Source: Clostridia bacterium (GTDB lineage: Bacteria; Bacillota; Clostridia; Oscillospirales; Acutalibacteraceae). Taken from it: a stretch of DNA of 64,000 bases. The stretch spans positions 186,001 through 250,000 of the forward strand of contig JAFTXJ010000009.1 in assembly GCA_017461625.1 (NCBI GenBank), read 5' to 3'. Below the pieces are notes generated by a model. The model saw only the letters and a program-made list of their open reading frames with translations. It was not told the origin of the DNA and did not search any database. Position numbers and translations under genes: made by a program. Below, one piece after another: positions 8,379 to 18,120 of the stretch. Position 1 is the stretch's first letter; every line of letters starts with the position of its first letter.

Positions 8379-10879
8379 CTTATAGGCAGATAAACTGTTG
8401 CCTTAAACAAATCTCCGTCGATTGAGAGCTTCAGCTCTCCACCCTGGAGTGAGCAAAGCTGCTTGGCAATGGAAAGACCTAAACCGTTACCCTCTTCGCT
8501 TCCTCGTGAGGCATCGCCTCTGACAAAGCGTTCTGTAAGCTCATCGGGTGAAATGTTCAGAGGGTCTTTTGAAATATTTTTAAGCTCAAACACACCGAAG
8601 TTACCTTCTCTGCGAATTGATGCATAAACTCTTGTGCCATTCGCAGAGTATTTTTTTGCATTTGACAAAAGATTTTCAAGCACTCGGTAGGTATGAGGAC
8701 CGTCTACAAACACTCTCACATCGTCGCAATCTTCTTTAAAGCGAAGCTCCAAATCACGGGCATCAAAATCAGACTGAAACTCACCTATTGCCTGAGCCGA
8801 AAGCTCCTTGAGATTGAGATAAACCTTGTTGATTTTTATGTTGCCTGTTGATGCCTTTGAGGCTTCAATGAGGTTTTCAATCAGGCTTTTGAGATTGAGT
8901 GATTTATCAGAAAGAACGTCGATATATTTTAAAGCTTCTTCGTCTTTGATGTCACATTTTTTAAGCAAATCAACATAAGAAATAATGGAGGTAAGAGGTG
9001 TTTTTAAATCGTGAGAAACATTGGTGATAAGCTCAGTTTTGGTGCGTTCATTTTTAACCGCCTGAGCAACAGCCTCGTCCATTTCTGCTTTGGTGATTTT
9101 AAGGCTCTCGTTAAGCGTCGTCAGCGATTGCGGCAGACGCTCACCATAAAGATTGGCACTTGTATGCTCGGTGGCGGCAACAATAATTTTATCAAGGGTA
9201 TTCATATATTTTGCAACAAAGAAAATTGTTGCACCGTCAAAAATGAGCAAAAGTAAGCTGGCAATAACAGTAATAACACCGTCATTAAATGCACCAACAA
9301 AAGCAAAGAACATACCCACAACATTGATTAAAACCCATAATACAGCAAAGAGGATAAACTTTTTGCTTAAATGCTTCATTTTGTAGGCAAAGAATATTTT
9401 TCTCACACCGCTGAAAATCCACTTGAAGAATTTTGCAATGCCTTTAAAGATAAAGGTCAAAAGTTTAATTATTATGCAGTTTCTGAAGATTTTTCCTTTA
9501 GCTTTTTTGATGCGGACAATGCTTGTGATAAACTCTACAAGCAACGCAAATGCAAGTGTGAAGCAAGCTGAAATAAGAGCAGTAAAAAGTCTGTCGTAAG
9601 AATCCCAATAATCATATATAATGAAAACCAGACAGAACAAACCAGAAACAGCTCCGCCTGAAATAATCAGGTGAATATCAGAAGGTAACTTGTCAATAGC
9701 CGCAACACAACAACCGTCAATTTCTTTTTTATGACCTGCACTTATAAATATAATCACAACACAAGCAATAAGTAAAGCAAACGAAACAACAGCTGTTATT
9801 ACAGTTAAATCAAAGCGAACAGGCAAATCAATGTATTCGGAATATAAATTGCCGATTTCATCAGTGCCGTCAACTATTATTTCATCACATACATAAAATA
9901 CAACTTCATCGAACTCTTTAAAGGCTGATTTCAAACCATAAAGGTCTGCAACTTTTCTGTTCTCCGGTAAATCAGTGCCGGAATGATGAAGCATTTCCCC
10001 GTTTTCTTTAACAATATAAAACACTCTGTTTTTGACCGAATTAAGATTATTTATGGGAGAATCCAGGTTGGTGTGGACCACATCGCCTTTTTTTACATAG
10101 TATTTTAAGTTAGTGTATCCCTCGATCTGGGTTTTATCATATTTCAGATCACTTTTAAAAATGCTATACTCTGTCTGAATAAAATCATTCACTTCTCGCC
10201 TTGCTCTGATTTCAATTTCTTCAACAGTATCGCTGAAATCATAACAATGGAAGCCGTAACCTATATCGGCAGTGTGATGAAATTCACTCTCATTAAATGA
10301 TTCGTAGCGAATAATAGATGCATATTTCAAAAATTCCGTACCCTCGGCATAGTTGAGAATTTTCTGCACCATCTGCACTGTTTTGGAGGCATAGGGGTCA
10401 ACGATGAACTTCTGTTTTTCGTAAGGTACATCGGGAATCTGTGAATCAAGAATTTCGCTATATCCGTTTTCGTTATAAATTGATTCGCCTTCATCCTGAC
10501 GTTCATAATTCTGAGCGATATATTCAAGCTCTTTTTTAATAATTGCTGCTTTTTGTGAAGCATAAGCAGAGGTGATTTCTTTAACAACATTTTCTTTTTT
10601 GTTTTCAATACCTTTGAGATAATCTTCAGGATTTTCAAACAACCTTTCAACTTTTAACGCCTGACTAAGTGCCCTATACTGAAACGATGGACAATCAAAA
10701 AATCCGGGCAAGCCATTGTGATAAAGATTGACTATCTCATCCACTGAAACGCCAATCAATGTGGTATCAACCACGAGAACACTTTGAAGCGTGGAAAATG
10801 CGAAGGTAAAAGACATAACTAATGTCATCACCACAAGAAAAATTTTTATCAGTTTAGATTTTTTCCATTTTGTAGCCAA
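8375..10879 (-). CDS. Membrane sensor histidine kinase
   Basis: An 834-residue sensor. An N-terminal helix (about 11-31) leads into an extracytoplasmic region of roughly 330 residues, followed by several membrane helices between about 365 and 575. The kinase core has the H-box NVSHDLKTPLTS (His near residue 621), N-box LENLLSNAKKYS and G-box GNGLGLSIAK. The only in-frame start near the response regulator end is a TTG at 10879 with AAAGGTGG 9 nt upstream; the next Met lies inside the first membrane helix. It overlaps the upstream response regulator gene by 26 nt. The stimulus is unknown; the large periplasm-side domain and multiple helices are not a family I recognise. Confidence 0.9.
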   Translation of the reverse strand: MATKWKKSKLIKIFLVVMTLVMSFTFAFSTLQSVLVVDTTLIGVSVDEIVNLYHNGLPGFFDCPSFQYRALSQALKVERLFENPEDYLKGIENKKENVVKEITSAYASQKAAIIKKELEYIAQNYERQDEGESIYNENGYSEILDSQIPDVPYEKQKFIVDPYASKTVQMVQKILNYAEGTEFLKYASIIRYESFNESEFHHTADIGYGFHCYDFSDTVEEIEIRARREVNDFIQTEYSIFKSDLKYDKTQIEGYTNLKYYVKKGDVVHTNLDSPINNLNSVKNRVFYIVKENGEMLHHSGTDLPENRKVADLYGLKSAFKEFDEVVFYVCDEIIVDGTDEIGNLYSEYIDLPVRFDLTVITAVVSFALLIACVVIIFISAGHKKEIDGCCVAAIDKLPSDIHLIISGGAVSGLFCLVFIIYDYWDSYDRLFTALISACFTLAFALLVEFITSIVRIKKAKGKIFRNCIIIKLLTFIFKGIAKFFKWIFSGVRKIFFAYKMKHLSKKFILFAVLWVLINVVGMFFAFVGAFNDGVITVIASLLLLIFDGATIFFVAKYMNTLDKIIVAATEHTSANLYGERLPQSLTTLNESLKITKAEMDEAVAQAVKNERTKTELITNVSHDLKTPLTSIISYVDLLKKCDIKDEEALKYIDVLSDKSLNLKSLIENLIEASKASTGNIKINKVYLNLKELSAQAIGEFQSDFDARDLELRFKEDCDDVRVFVDGPHTYRVLENLLSNAKKYSANGTRVYASIRREGNFGVFELKNISKDPLNISPDELTERFVRGDASRGSEEGNGLGLSIAKQLCSLQGGELKLSIDGDLFKATVYLPIS

Positions 10880-11543
10880 GACCGTACACCACCTTTAAAT
10901 ATTGAGGGTCCTTTGGGTTGATTTCAATTTTACTGCGGATGTTTTTAATATGCACCGTTACTGTTCTTTCAACGCTGTAGGCAGGCTCGTTCCACACGGC
11001 TTCATAAATCTGTGCACTTGAAAGCACCTTACCTGTGTTTTTCATCATAAACTCAAGTATTCCGTATTCCCTTGCGGTGAGCTTAATCGGTTCACCGTCA
11101 ACGGTTACCTCCTTAGTGTCGGTGTCAAGAGTAATTCCACCGGTAACGAGGATATTTTCTTTAATCTGCAAACTTCCGAGCATTGCATAACGGCGAATCT
11201 GGGATTTAACACGAGCCATAAGCTCCAGCGGATTAAAGGGCTTTGTTACATAATCGTCTGCACCAAAGTCAAGACCCATAATTTTATCGGTATCTTCACT
11301 TTTGGCTGAGAGCATAATTATTGGAAAATTGTATGTATCTCTCAATTTGTGTGCCGTCATAAGTCCATCGAGCTTCGGCATCATAACATCAAGAATCACG
11401 CAATGAATCTGCTCTTTTTTAACAGCTTCAAGTGCCTCAATTCCGTCATAAGCCTTGAGCACCTCATAGCCCTCAAGCTTCAGGTAAATTTCGATAGAAT
11501 CCACAATGGCTCTGTCATCGTCGCAAACAAGTACGCGGTACAT
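10854..11543 (-). CDS. OmpR/PhoB-type response regulator
   Basis: A 229-residue two-domain regulator. The receiver has D8-D10, the phospho-acceptor D52 in VILDVMMP, S79 and K101 in YVTKPFNP. The C-terminal winged helix has LTAREYGILEFMM and ERTVTVHIKNIRSKI, typical of OmpR/PhoB DNA-binding domains. The start at 11543 was preferred over an ATG 6 nt upstream, because that ATG abuts the AGGAGG site while 11543 has normal spacing. Its 3' end overlaps the sensor kinase gene, so the pair forms one two-component system. Target genes are not evident. Confidence 0.93.
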   Translation of the reverse strand: MYRVLVCDDDRAIVDSIEIYLKLEGYEVLKAYDGIEALEAVKKEQIHCVILDVMMPKLDGLMTAHKLRDTYNFPIIMLSAKSEDTDKIMGLDFGADDYVTKPFNPLELMARVKSQIRRYAMLGSLQIKENILVTGGITLDTDTKEVTVDGEPIKLTAREYGILEFMMKNTGKVLSSAQIYEAVWNEPAYSVERTVTVHIKNIRSKIEINPKDPQYLKVVYGLGYKMEKI

Positions 11544-11689
11544 AAACATCCTCCTTATCAGGTCCCTGCATATATATTAAAACACTTAAATTTAAAAACA
11601 AAATACATAAAATATAAAGAAAAAATAAAGTTACAAAAACATTATAGCATTTAAAATCGTTTTTTCCAATAGAGTAGCAAAAGTATATA

Positions 11690-11718
11690 TTGACAGTTAA
11701 AATTTAAAAAGATATAAT
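11690..11718 (+). promoter_or_regulatory. Consensus sigma-A promoter for gtrA-like gene
   Basis: TTGACA and TATAAT, both perfect, lie 17 nt apart and about 30 nt upstream of the start at 11751. Confidence 0.8.
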
Positions 11719-11750
11719 TTTAATATATCTACACGAAAGGGTTTGATTTT

Positions 11751-12176
11751 ATGAAAAAGAAAGAGCTTATCAGAACGCTGAAATTTGCACTTTTTTCCGC
11801 AAGTGCAGGCATTATTCAAACTGTAACCTTTACCCTTTTGAATGAATTTGTAACAGATAAATATTGGTATGCTTACTTGCCGGCATTGGTACTTTCGGTT
11901 TTATTTAATTTCACTGTCAACAGAAAGTTCACATTTAAATCTGCAAGTAATGTCCCCGTTGCCATGCTCAAGGTTGCAGCTTATTATGTTGTATTCACTC
12001 CACTTTCAACCTGGTGGGGCGATTTCTTAGCAGAAAGCTGGCATTGGAACGAATATGCAGTGCTTGCATTAACAATGGCAATCAATCTTTCAACAGAATA
12101 TCTTTATCAAAAGTTTGTTATTTTCAAAAACTCTATTGATACAAACGATATAGCTAAAAAAGAAGAAAAGAAATAA
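11751..12176 (+). CDS. GtrA family membrane protein
   Basis: A 141-residue protein with four membrane segments in the GtrA pattern: KFALFSASAGIIQT in helix 1, the NFTVNRKFTF loop after helix 2, and LYQKFVIF after helix 4. GtrA-like proteins are small membrane components tied to flipping or transfer of lipid-linked sugars for cell-surface glycans. The gene stands alone between its own strong promoter and a terminator, with no glycosyltransferase neighbour, so its specific partner is unknown. A second, longer GtrA-like protein is encoded at 58346-58903. Confidence 0.85.
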   Translation: MKKKELIRTLKFALFSASAGIIQTVTFTLLNEFVTDKYWYAYLPALVLSVLFNFTVNRKFTFKSASNVPVAMLKVAAYYVVFTPLSTWWGDFLAESWHWNEYAVLALTMAINLSTEYLYQKFVIFKNSIDTNDIAKKEEKK

Positions 12177-12182
12177 TCAGCT

Positions 12183-12219
12183 GTGCGAAAGGTAAAGGCT
12201 TTTCGCACTTGTTTTTTTA
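12183..12219 (+). terminator. Terminator after gtrA-like gene
   Basis: GTGCGAAA and TTTCGCAC form the stem and are followed by TTGTTTTTTT. Confidence 0.75.
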
Positions 12220-12268
12220 TGAAATATGTGCAATAATAAGAAGATATCTGTTTTAGTGAGGGGATTGT

Positions 12269-14341
12269 ATGGCTAAAATCGAAAAAGAAGAGCTTGACTA
12301 TCTTAAAACTGTCCGCAATTTTATGGACAGCGAAATTGTGAAGCTCAGCAATCTTTCAGTTGAGCTTGAAGAATTGATCATGAAAGAGGGTCAGAAATTT
12401 GCTCAGGATGACCCTTATCAGGCTGTTTACGGCTCAACTGCTTTAACCGAGCTTCACTACAGCATTGAAAGAAAAATGATAAGAAGTGAAACAGCAAAGC
12501 AGGATGCTTACTTTTTGCAAGGGCTCAGAAGTCACCCGTATTTTGCAAGAATTGATTTCAAAGAGGATAACTACCCCACAGAACAATTTTATATCGGTCT
12601 TAAAAGTCTTTTTGATGAAAAAGAGATTTCACCTTATGTTTATGACTGGCGAGCACCTGTTGCAGGACTTTTTTATGAAGAGTTTGACGGCAAGGCATTT
12701 TATGAAGCTCCCTCAGGCAGAATAGAGGGTGAAATTGAAAGAAAGCGTCAGTATAAATTTGAAAACGGAGAGCTCGTTTATTGCTTTGACAGTGATATAA
12801 AAATTGATGACTATATTTTGCAACAGGCATTGAGCGAAACCTCAACAGACAGACTTAAAGTTATTGTAAGCAGTATTCAAAAAGAGCAAAACAAAGCTAT
12901 CCGCTTTGGCGGAGATAAAAACTTGATTATCTGCGGACCTGCGGGTTCAGGCAAAACCTCCGTAGGCTTTCACAGAATTGCGTACCTCCTCTATCGTTAC
13001 AGACACAATCTTTCTTCTGCAGAGGTGGTTTTGTTCACGGGCAGTGACATTTTTGCAAGCTATGTTTCAGATATTATTCCCGAACTTGGTGAAGCACCGA
13101 TTAAAGATTTTAATTTCTACGCTCTTTTAAGAAACGGTATGCAAGCTGAAGATTACTACGAGCAGGCTGAAGCCATTATTTCAAAAGAAAAAGGCAGAGA
13201 AGAAGCCGCAAAAATAAAAAACTCAGCAGAGTTCATTTCATTTGTTGAAAACTATATTAACAATTATTGCTTCAAATTTTCAGATTTTTCACTTTACGGC
13301 GACCCGGTTTACAGTGGTGAAGAAATTTCGGCATATCTTAAATCACGCCCGAAAATCACTGAATTTGAGGACAAGCTTACACTTGTTTCCGATTTTGCCA
13401 ATGATAAAATCAACAGCTATTTTGCCAATAATTATGAAAAGCTTTACGAAATAGCTGACGAGCAAAGCAGTATACTTGATGACACAGGCGACTGCATTGA
13501 AGCGATGAAAAAGCAAATTAAGCAAGAAGTAAGAAACAAACTTAACAATGAGCTTAATGTTGACGATTACTCGCTTTTATGCAAGATTTATGAAGCTTTT
13601 GGAAATAATGCCATAACAAAGCAATATAAAAAAGACATTGGTAGCGGCATAATCAAATTTGAAGATGCAATGATTGTTCTTTTTATTCGCTGTCTAATGG
13701 GAAAGATGCATCAAAAAAGCAAGGTGCGTCACGTTCTTATAGACGAGGCTCAGGACTTTTCAATGCTTCAACACAAAATTATTTTACACCTTTATCCGAA
13801 AGCCCGATTCACCATTCTCACCGATTCAAATCAGGCAATAGTTCCCACAATCAATTCTTCTGATGTAAACGAGTTGGCAGAGCTTTATTCTGCAGAAATT
13901 TTAAAGCTTCAGAAAAGCTACCGTTCAACAAAGCAGATAAGCAATTTTGCAATGAAGCTTTTGACATCCCCGGATTACGAAACCTTTGAGCGTGACGGTG
14001 AAGAACCATTGATTATTGAAAGTAACGATATTTTCAGTGACATTAAAACAGCAATTAAAAATGCCGAAGGCTCTGTTTGTGTTATTACAAAAACATCACC
14101 AACAGCAAGAAGGATTTATAACGAACTGATTTTGGATACTGATATTGAGCTTTATGATGACAAAGACAAAATCTTTGGAAGCAAGGCGGCAATTATGCCT
14201 GTTGTTTACACCAAAGGTCTTGAATTTGATAACGTAATTATCGTCAGCGAAAATGATGAATTCTTTGGAAAAGAAAACAATCCGTATTTATATATGGCAA
14301 CCACAAGGGCGTTACACAAGCTGACAATAATCAAAGATTAA
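12269..14341 (+). CDS. helD: HelD-like superfamily 1 helicase/RNA polymerase recycling ATPase
   Basis: A 690-residue SF1 ATPase. Residues 1-70 are predicted coiled coil, followed by the family-specific YDWRAPVAGLFYE segment near 130. Walker A is GPAGSGKT with K229, Walker B is LIDEAQD, then KSYRSTKQIS (motif IV region), YTKGLEFDNVII (motif V) and MATTRA (motif VI). This layout matches HelD/HelR proteins, which pull stalled RNA polymerase off DNA and recycle it, rather than UvrD or PcrA. It is slightly shorter than Bacillus subtilis HelD. GTGAGGGG precedes the start. The gene is monocistronic with a bidirectional terminator. Confidence 0.85.
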   Translation: MAKIEKEELDYLKTVRNFMDSEIVKLSNLSVELEELIMKEGQKFAQDDPYQAVYGSTALTELHYSIERKMIRSETAKQDAYFLQGLRSHPYFARIDFKEDNYPTEQFYIGLKSLFDEKEISPYVYDWRAPVAGLFYEEFDGKAFYEAPSGRIEGEIERKRQYKFENGELVYCFDSDIKIDDYILQQALSETSTDRLKVIVSSIQKEQNKAIRFGGDKNLIICGPAGSGKTSVGFHRIAYLLYRYRHNLSSAEVVLFTGSDIFASYVSDIIPELGEAPIKDFNFYALLRNGMQAEDYYEQAEAIISKEKGREEAAKIKNSAEFISFVENYINNYCFKFSDFSLYGDPVYSGEEISAYLKSRPKITEFEDKLTLVSDFANDKINSYFANNYEKLYEIADEQSSILDDTGDCIEAMKKQIKQEVRNKLNNELNVDDYSLLCKIYEAFGNNAITKQYKKDIGSGIIKFEDAMIVLFIRCLMGKMHQKSKVRHVLIDEAQDFSMLQHKIILHLYPKARFTILTDSNQAIVPTINSSDVNELAELYSAEILKLQKSYRSTKQISNFAMKLLTSPDYETFERDGEEPLIIESNDIFSDIKTAIKNAEGSVCVITKTSPTARRIYNELILDTDIELYDDKDKIFGSKAAIMPVVYTKGLEFDNVIIVSENDEFFGKENNPYLYMATTRALHKLTIIKD

Positions 14342-14343
14342 AA

Positions 14344-14378
14344 ATGGCTTGAGGAATTAACCTCAAGCCATAAATTTT
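14344..14378. terminator. Bidirectional terminator
   Basis: ATGGCTTGAGG and CCTCAAGCCAT form a perfect 11-bp stem with AT-rich flanks between the convergent helD and cytidylate-kinase-like genes. Confidence 0.8.
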
Positions 14379-14386
14379 ATCTGAAG

Positions 14387-14992
14387 CTATTCTTCTTTTG
14401 TTGCAAGAGCAATAATTGTTTCAACGCAAAGGTCCTGACCTAAAAGTCCGCTGTTAAGGCAGATGTGGTAATTGCCGGGTGAGCCCCATCCCCTGCCTGT
14501 ATAGTGTTCGTAATTTACCTTTCGTTTTTTATCTTTTTCATCAAGGCGTTTTACAGGCTTCTTTTCACTTTCGCCGTAAAGGCGAACAATTCTGTCAGCT
14601 CTATATTCTTTATCTGCATGGATAAAAATGTTAAGGCAGTCATCACGATCGCGCAGAATATAGTCGGCACATCTGCCAACGATAACACACGGCTCTTCAT
14701 CAGCAAGTTTCAGAATAACTCTGCGCTGAATGTTCCACAAAAAGTCGGAAGCTGAAAGACCGTCCATAATTCCGGGAGAACCTGGAGCAGTGAAAGCGTA
14801 AGAAAACTTGTGCTTACCCGGGGCATATTCCCCCTGCTCTTCGATATATTGAGGAGCAAAACCTGTTTCTGCCGCCACGTGCTTTACAAGCTCTTTATCA
14901 TAATACTTGTAGCCGAGGCGGTTGGCAACTTCTTTGCCGATACTTCTGCCACCTGAACCAAATTCACGGCTGATAGTAATAATCTTTTTCAT
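14387..14992 (-). CDS. Cytidylate kinase-like protein
   Basis: A 201-residue P-loop kinase-like protein. ISREFGSGGRSIGKEVANRLG (first 25 residues) is the characteristic P-loop of the cytidylate-kinase-like family, which differs from canonical GxxGxGK. KYYDKELV and VIVGRCADYILRD follow as expected, and HIDD-type base-recognition is replaced by FIHADKEYRADR. Family members are widespread in Clostridia and their substrate is not firmly known, so no specific nucleotide is claimed. GGAGG sits 7 nt upstream of the start. It is monocistronic. Confidence 0.85.
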   Translation of the reverse strand: MKKIITISREFGSGGRSIGKEVANRLGYKYYDKELVKHVAAETGFAPQYIEEQGEYAPGKHKFSYAFTAPGSPGIMDGLSASDFLWNIQRRVILKLADEEPCVIVGRCADYILRDRDDCLNIFIHADKEYRADRIVRLYGESEKKPVKRLDEKDKKRKVNYEHYTGRGWGSPGNYHICLNSGLLGQDLCVETIIALATKEE

Positions 14993-15104
14993 ACGGATAC
15001 CTCCTTTGTTATTTCTCTACTTATATTTTATATTAAATATAGCTAAAAATCAACAGTTATTTTCAAAAATTATGTTATAATTGTTTAAATTCATTAAAAA
15101 TTGA

Positions 15105-15136
15105 CCCTCTGTTCATTGAGAACAGAGGGGATTTTA
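15105..15136. terminator. Bidirectional terminator
   Basis: CCCTCTGTTC and GAACAGAGGG form a perfect 10-bp stem with T-rich tails in both directions, immediately after the LCAT-like paralog B stop. Confidence 0.75.
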
Positions 15137-16906
15137 TTATGCGTTAACAAAGTTGAAAATCTGATTTACACCTTGATTGAGGTATTTAGTTATCTGAGTG
15201 AAGATTTTTTCAATTTCAGTTGGTGCGGTGTCTTCAATTACACCTGCATTCACAAGAGCAACTCTTAAATCTTCAACTGCTGCAAGCCATGCTGCGTTAT
15301 TAACAACTGTTTCGCCAAGCTGTTTATTGACCTCGGCAACAGCTTTTTCAACTGCTTCAATCTGTTCAGCTGTAAGTGCTGATTTATCAGCATCTTCCCA
15401 TGCAGCAAGATATTCGTTGGCTTCTTTGGTAAGTCTGCCTTCATTGAACTGAGGATAAACTTCAGGATTTGAATAAACGTCAACCATATTGTCATCTGTC
15501 ATAATGTCAAATGCCATTTTAAGAGCAACGTCATTCATCGGGAGCTTTTCGTGAGCCTGATGGCTGATATACCAAGTTGTGCAGGGAAGAAGACCTGTTG
15601 TGGCATCAACTGTATTATCAGGCGAAATATGATTATGTGTGGGATCTGAGCAATATGTGCCCACTGCTTTATAGCCGTCACCTAAAGTTTCGCCAACGTT
15701 TGCAAATGTTGCACCCATTGAAGCTGATTCAGCGTGAACAATTCCGTCACCATTGGTTACATTATAATCTTTACAAAGAGGGAACATTCCGCCACCGTGG
15801 CAAACAATATCAAACACCGGAGTGCCTGAAGCCTTCAATGCCGCAATATTTTCAGGGAAGTTGGCTCTTGCATTCATATAATAGTCAACTTCAGCAGCGA
15901 TGTCAGCATACTCTTCATCTTCAAGCCACAGGGCTCTTGCTTCTTCATAATAATCTGTGGGACAAAGTGCCCAAATAAGGGTTGTTGAACGAACGCCCGC
16001 ACTGATAAGACCCTCAAGAAGTCCGCCGAGTGCTGATTTGAGAACATCATCAGGGATCACTCTGAGAACCATATTGAGAAGATATGCAAGGTATGTATCA
16101 CCGAGGAGTGTTGGAAGAAGTTCTCCGTAAAGAACATCATCACTATAAAAAACGCTGAGGTTACCTGTGAGAATGTCACCGATAATATCTGAACCGTCAA
16201 TAGCAGGAACTACAAATTCCATTCTTTTAATCAAATCATAATCTTCGGGATATGTTTCAAGATAGTTTACACCGATTGTTCCGCCAAGGCTGATGTGGCA
16301 AAGGCGAACCTGGTCAGCACCTGTCTGAGGAAGAACAACATCGTGGATGTAATGATGAAGCTTTTCTGTTTCACCCATTACACTGCCGAATGAATCATAA
16401 CCAAAATAATAAACACTTTCTTCACCAACTATTTTACTAAGGTCCTGGAGAGGAAGAATGTTATAATAGTAGGCCTTAAGCTCTTCGGTCATTTCACTCA
16501 TAGGATATTCATAGCAAGGAACTTCAACATCGGCAATGTAGTTACCCTTGGCATCTTTATGAATATAAGGAAGACCGTCATAAGCGCCCTGCCTGAAAGC
16601 ATCTGTCAGTCCGCAATCTTTCTGAGTAAAAACGGACATAATCAATGGAATGATTGCAACTTTAACCAAAGCCATAACGTCAATTTCAAGTGGCCAACCG
16701 GTAACATAACCTATTTCGTCAGGAATACGCTCACCGTTTTCATCAAGAACATACGTGTCATTCTGGCTCATACCGTGAACGATGACAACGGGTGTATCCC
16801 TGTCGTAATTCGCAACATGAGAGCTGTCTGCCATTGCTGAAACAGAAGCAACTGAAATCAGCATAGCTAACACAAGAAAAATGCTTATAAATTTTTTGAA
16901 TTTCAT
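15137..16906 (-). CDS. Exported LCAT-like alpha/beta hydrolase, paralog B
   Basis: A 589-residue exported protein. A signal peptide of about 27 residues ends SAMAD. The hydrolase core has PVVIVHGMSQ, the nucleophile elbow HISLGGT (S206), D387 in TNGDGI and H452 in the TWYISHQAH block. LIWALCPTDYYEE is the WxLP-like block shared with paralogs A, C and D. The first Gly of GxSxG is replaced by His. The GTG codon at 16915 lies within the GAGGTG ribosome binding site, so ATG at 16906 is the start. The C-terminal 110 residues contain a charged helix-rich segment (TAEQIEAVEKAVAEVNKQLG). Substrate unknown. It is divergent from an unrecognised exported protein. Confidence 0.8.
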   Translation of the reverse strand: MKFKKFISIFLVLAMLISVASVSAMADSSHVANYDRDTPVVIVHGMSQNDTYVLDENGERIPDEIGYVTGWPLEIDVMALVKVAIIPLIMSVFTQKDCGLTDAFRQGAYDGLPYIHKDAKGNYIADVEVPCYEYPMSEMTEELKAYYYNILPLQDLSKIVGEESVYYFGYDSFGSVMGETEKLHHYIHDVVLPQTGADQVRLCHISLGGTIGVNYLETYPEDYDLIKRMEFVVPAIDGSDIIGDILTGNLSVFYSDDVLYGELLPTLLGDTYLAYLLNMVLRVIPDDVLKSALGGLLEGLISAGVRSTTLIWALCPTDYYEEARALWLEDEEYADIAAEVDYYMNARANFPENIAALKASGTPVFDIVCHGGGMFPLCKDYNVTNGDGIVHAESASMGATFANVGETLGDGYKAVGTYCSDPTHNHISPDNTVDATTGLLPCTTWYISHQAHEKLPMNDVALKMAFDIMTDDNMVDVYSNPEVYPQFNEGRLTKEANEYLAAWEDADKSALTAEQIEAVEKAVAEVNKQLGETVVNNAAWLAAVEDLRVALVNAGVIEDTAPTEIEKIFTQITKYLNQGVNQIFNFVNA

Positions 16907-17042
16907 AAACTGCACCTCGCAATTATTTATCAGGTAAATTTTAGCACAAATTGAGGTAAACTCTCAATGCAACAATTTAATAAAGTTTAAAGAAAAATAT
17001 TGGTGTTTTGCACAAAGAGAAACTTGTTTTTTTAATTTAAAG

Positions 17043-17071
17043 TTGAAAAATAACTATTTATATTGTATTCT
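17043..17071 (+). promoter_or_regulatory. Promoter for the gene at 17107
   Basis: TTGAAA and TATTCT lie 17 nt apart, about 36 nt upstream of the start codon. Confidence 0.5.
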
Positions 17072-17106
17072 ATGCATAGAGTAATGTTATAAAGGACGTG
17101 TCAAAT

Positions 17107-18075
17107 ATGTTTCAGCAAATTGCATCTTTCTTTTTTATGCTAAATCTTCTTTTCAATTCTTTGTTTTGTCTGCCTTTGAACAGGTATAACTCCATGGAAC
17201 TTTTCAGCGATGACGATTTTTCAGACGGCTTTTTTGTAGTAAGTCAGGCAACCGTCAACGGTCAAGGGCAGAAGCTTGGAAGCTTTACCTATTGTAATGA
17301 AAGTTCTGTTCCGTCATGGGCAATTGCCCAATGGAACTCAGGACCTTGCCTGTGGGCAGACAGAATTGAAAGTGATAGATATACCTTAACCGACGGAACA
17401 ACCAAAACAGTTACATACAATCCGCAAGAAGGCTGTGTTTCAATGCGGCTCAATGCGGCAAATGTTTACAACGGTTCTGCCGCAACATATGAAAACTGGC
17501 CTCACCTGCTTCTTGAACAAGCGCCACTGACAGATTACGATAAGCTCACTGATGAAGAAAAAGAGTTTTATTTTTGCACCGCTGATGAATTTGTACTTGA
17601 TCTAAAAATAAGAATGACTGATTTCAAACATACTACAAATCCTGAAGGTGTAAATGCCGTTCAGTTTCTTGCTTATTTTTATCTGCAGGGATTCAGCGGA
17701 AATGAATTCATCTGGTTTGGCGTTGACCTGTTTGATTCAAGAGGATACAGTGATACCAACTGGTCATATGACAAAGGCAGCGGAAATATGATATATTGCC
17801 TTTCCACAAAAGATACCTACGGATTAAAAACACGTTCACTTTACAGATTTGGTAAACCGTATATTTCTGAAGAATGGACAACAGTTAAAGTGAATCTGAA
17901 ACCTCATCTTGAAAAGGCAATAAAACTTGCCAACGAAGATAATATTTTTGGCAAAGAAGTCAGCCTTGAGGATTTTTACATTGGCGGCACAAACATCGGC
18001 TTTGAGATTCACGGAAATTACGACTGCACCATGGAAATCAAAGATTTCAACATCACATCATATAAAAAGAAATAA
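17107..18075 (+). CDS. Exported protein of unknown function
   Basis: A 322-residue protein I do not recognise. The first 25 residues are strongly hydrophobic with little positive charge (FFFMLNLLFNSLF), a weak or atypical signal peptide. The rest is rich in aromatic residues, Gly and beta-type segments (MRLNAANVY, WFGVDLFDSRGY, GFEIHGNYDC), like a secreted beta-sandwich, but no catalytic motif is evident. ATG at 17107 was chosen over a GTG at 17098, since AAAGGA lies 10 nt before the ATG and only 1 nt before the GTG. It is transcribed away from LCAT-like paralog B and ends at its own hairpin terminator. Confidence 0.75.
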   Translation: MFQQIASFFFMLNLLFNSLFCLPLNRYNSMELFSDDDFSDGFFVVSQATVNGQGQKLGSFTYCNESSVPSWAIAQWNSGPCLWADRIESDRYTLTDGTTKTVTYNPQEGCVSMRLNAANVYNGSAATYENWPHLLLEQAPLTDYDKLTDEEKEFYFCTADEFVLDLKIRMTDFKHTTNPEGVNAVQFLAYFYLQGFSGNEFIWFGVDLFDSRGYSDTNWSYDKGSGNMIYCLSTKDTYGLKTRSLYRFGKPYISEEWTTVKVNLKPHLEKAIKLANEDNIFGKEVSLEDFYIGGTNIGFEIHGNYDCTMEIKDFNITSYKKK

Positions 18076-18081
18076 CTATAA

Positions 18082-18120
18082 TCCCTCTGTTACTCAAGAT
18101 ATGTAACAGAGGGACTGTTT
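18082..18120. terminator. Bidirectional terminator
   Basis: TCCCTCTGTTAC and GTAACAGAGGGA form a 12-bp stem between two convergent genes. The stem sequence resembles the one at 15105. Confidence 0.8.
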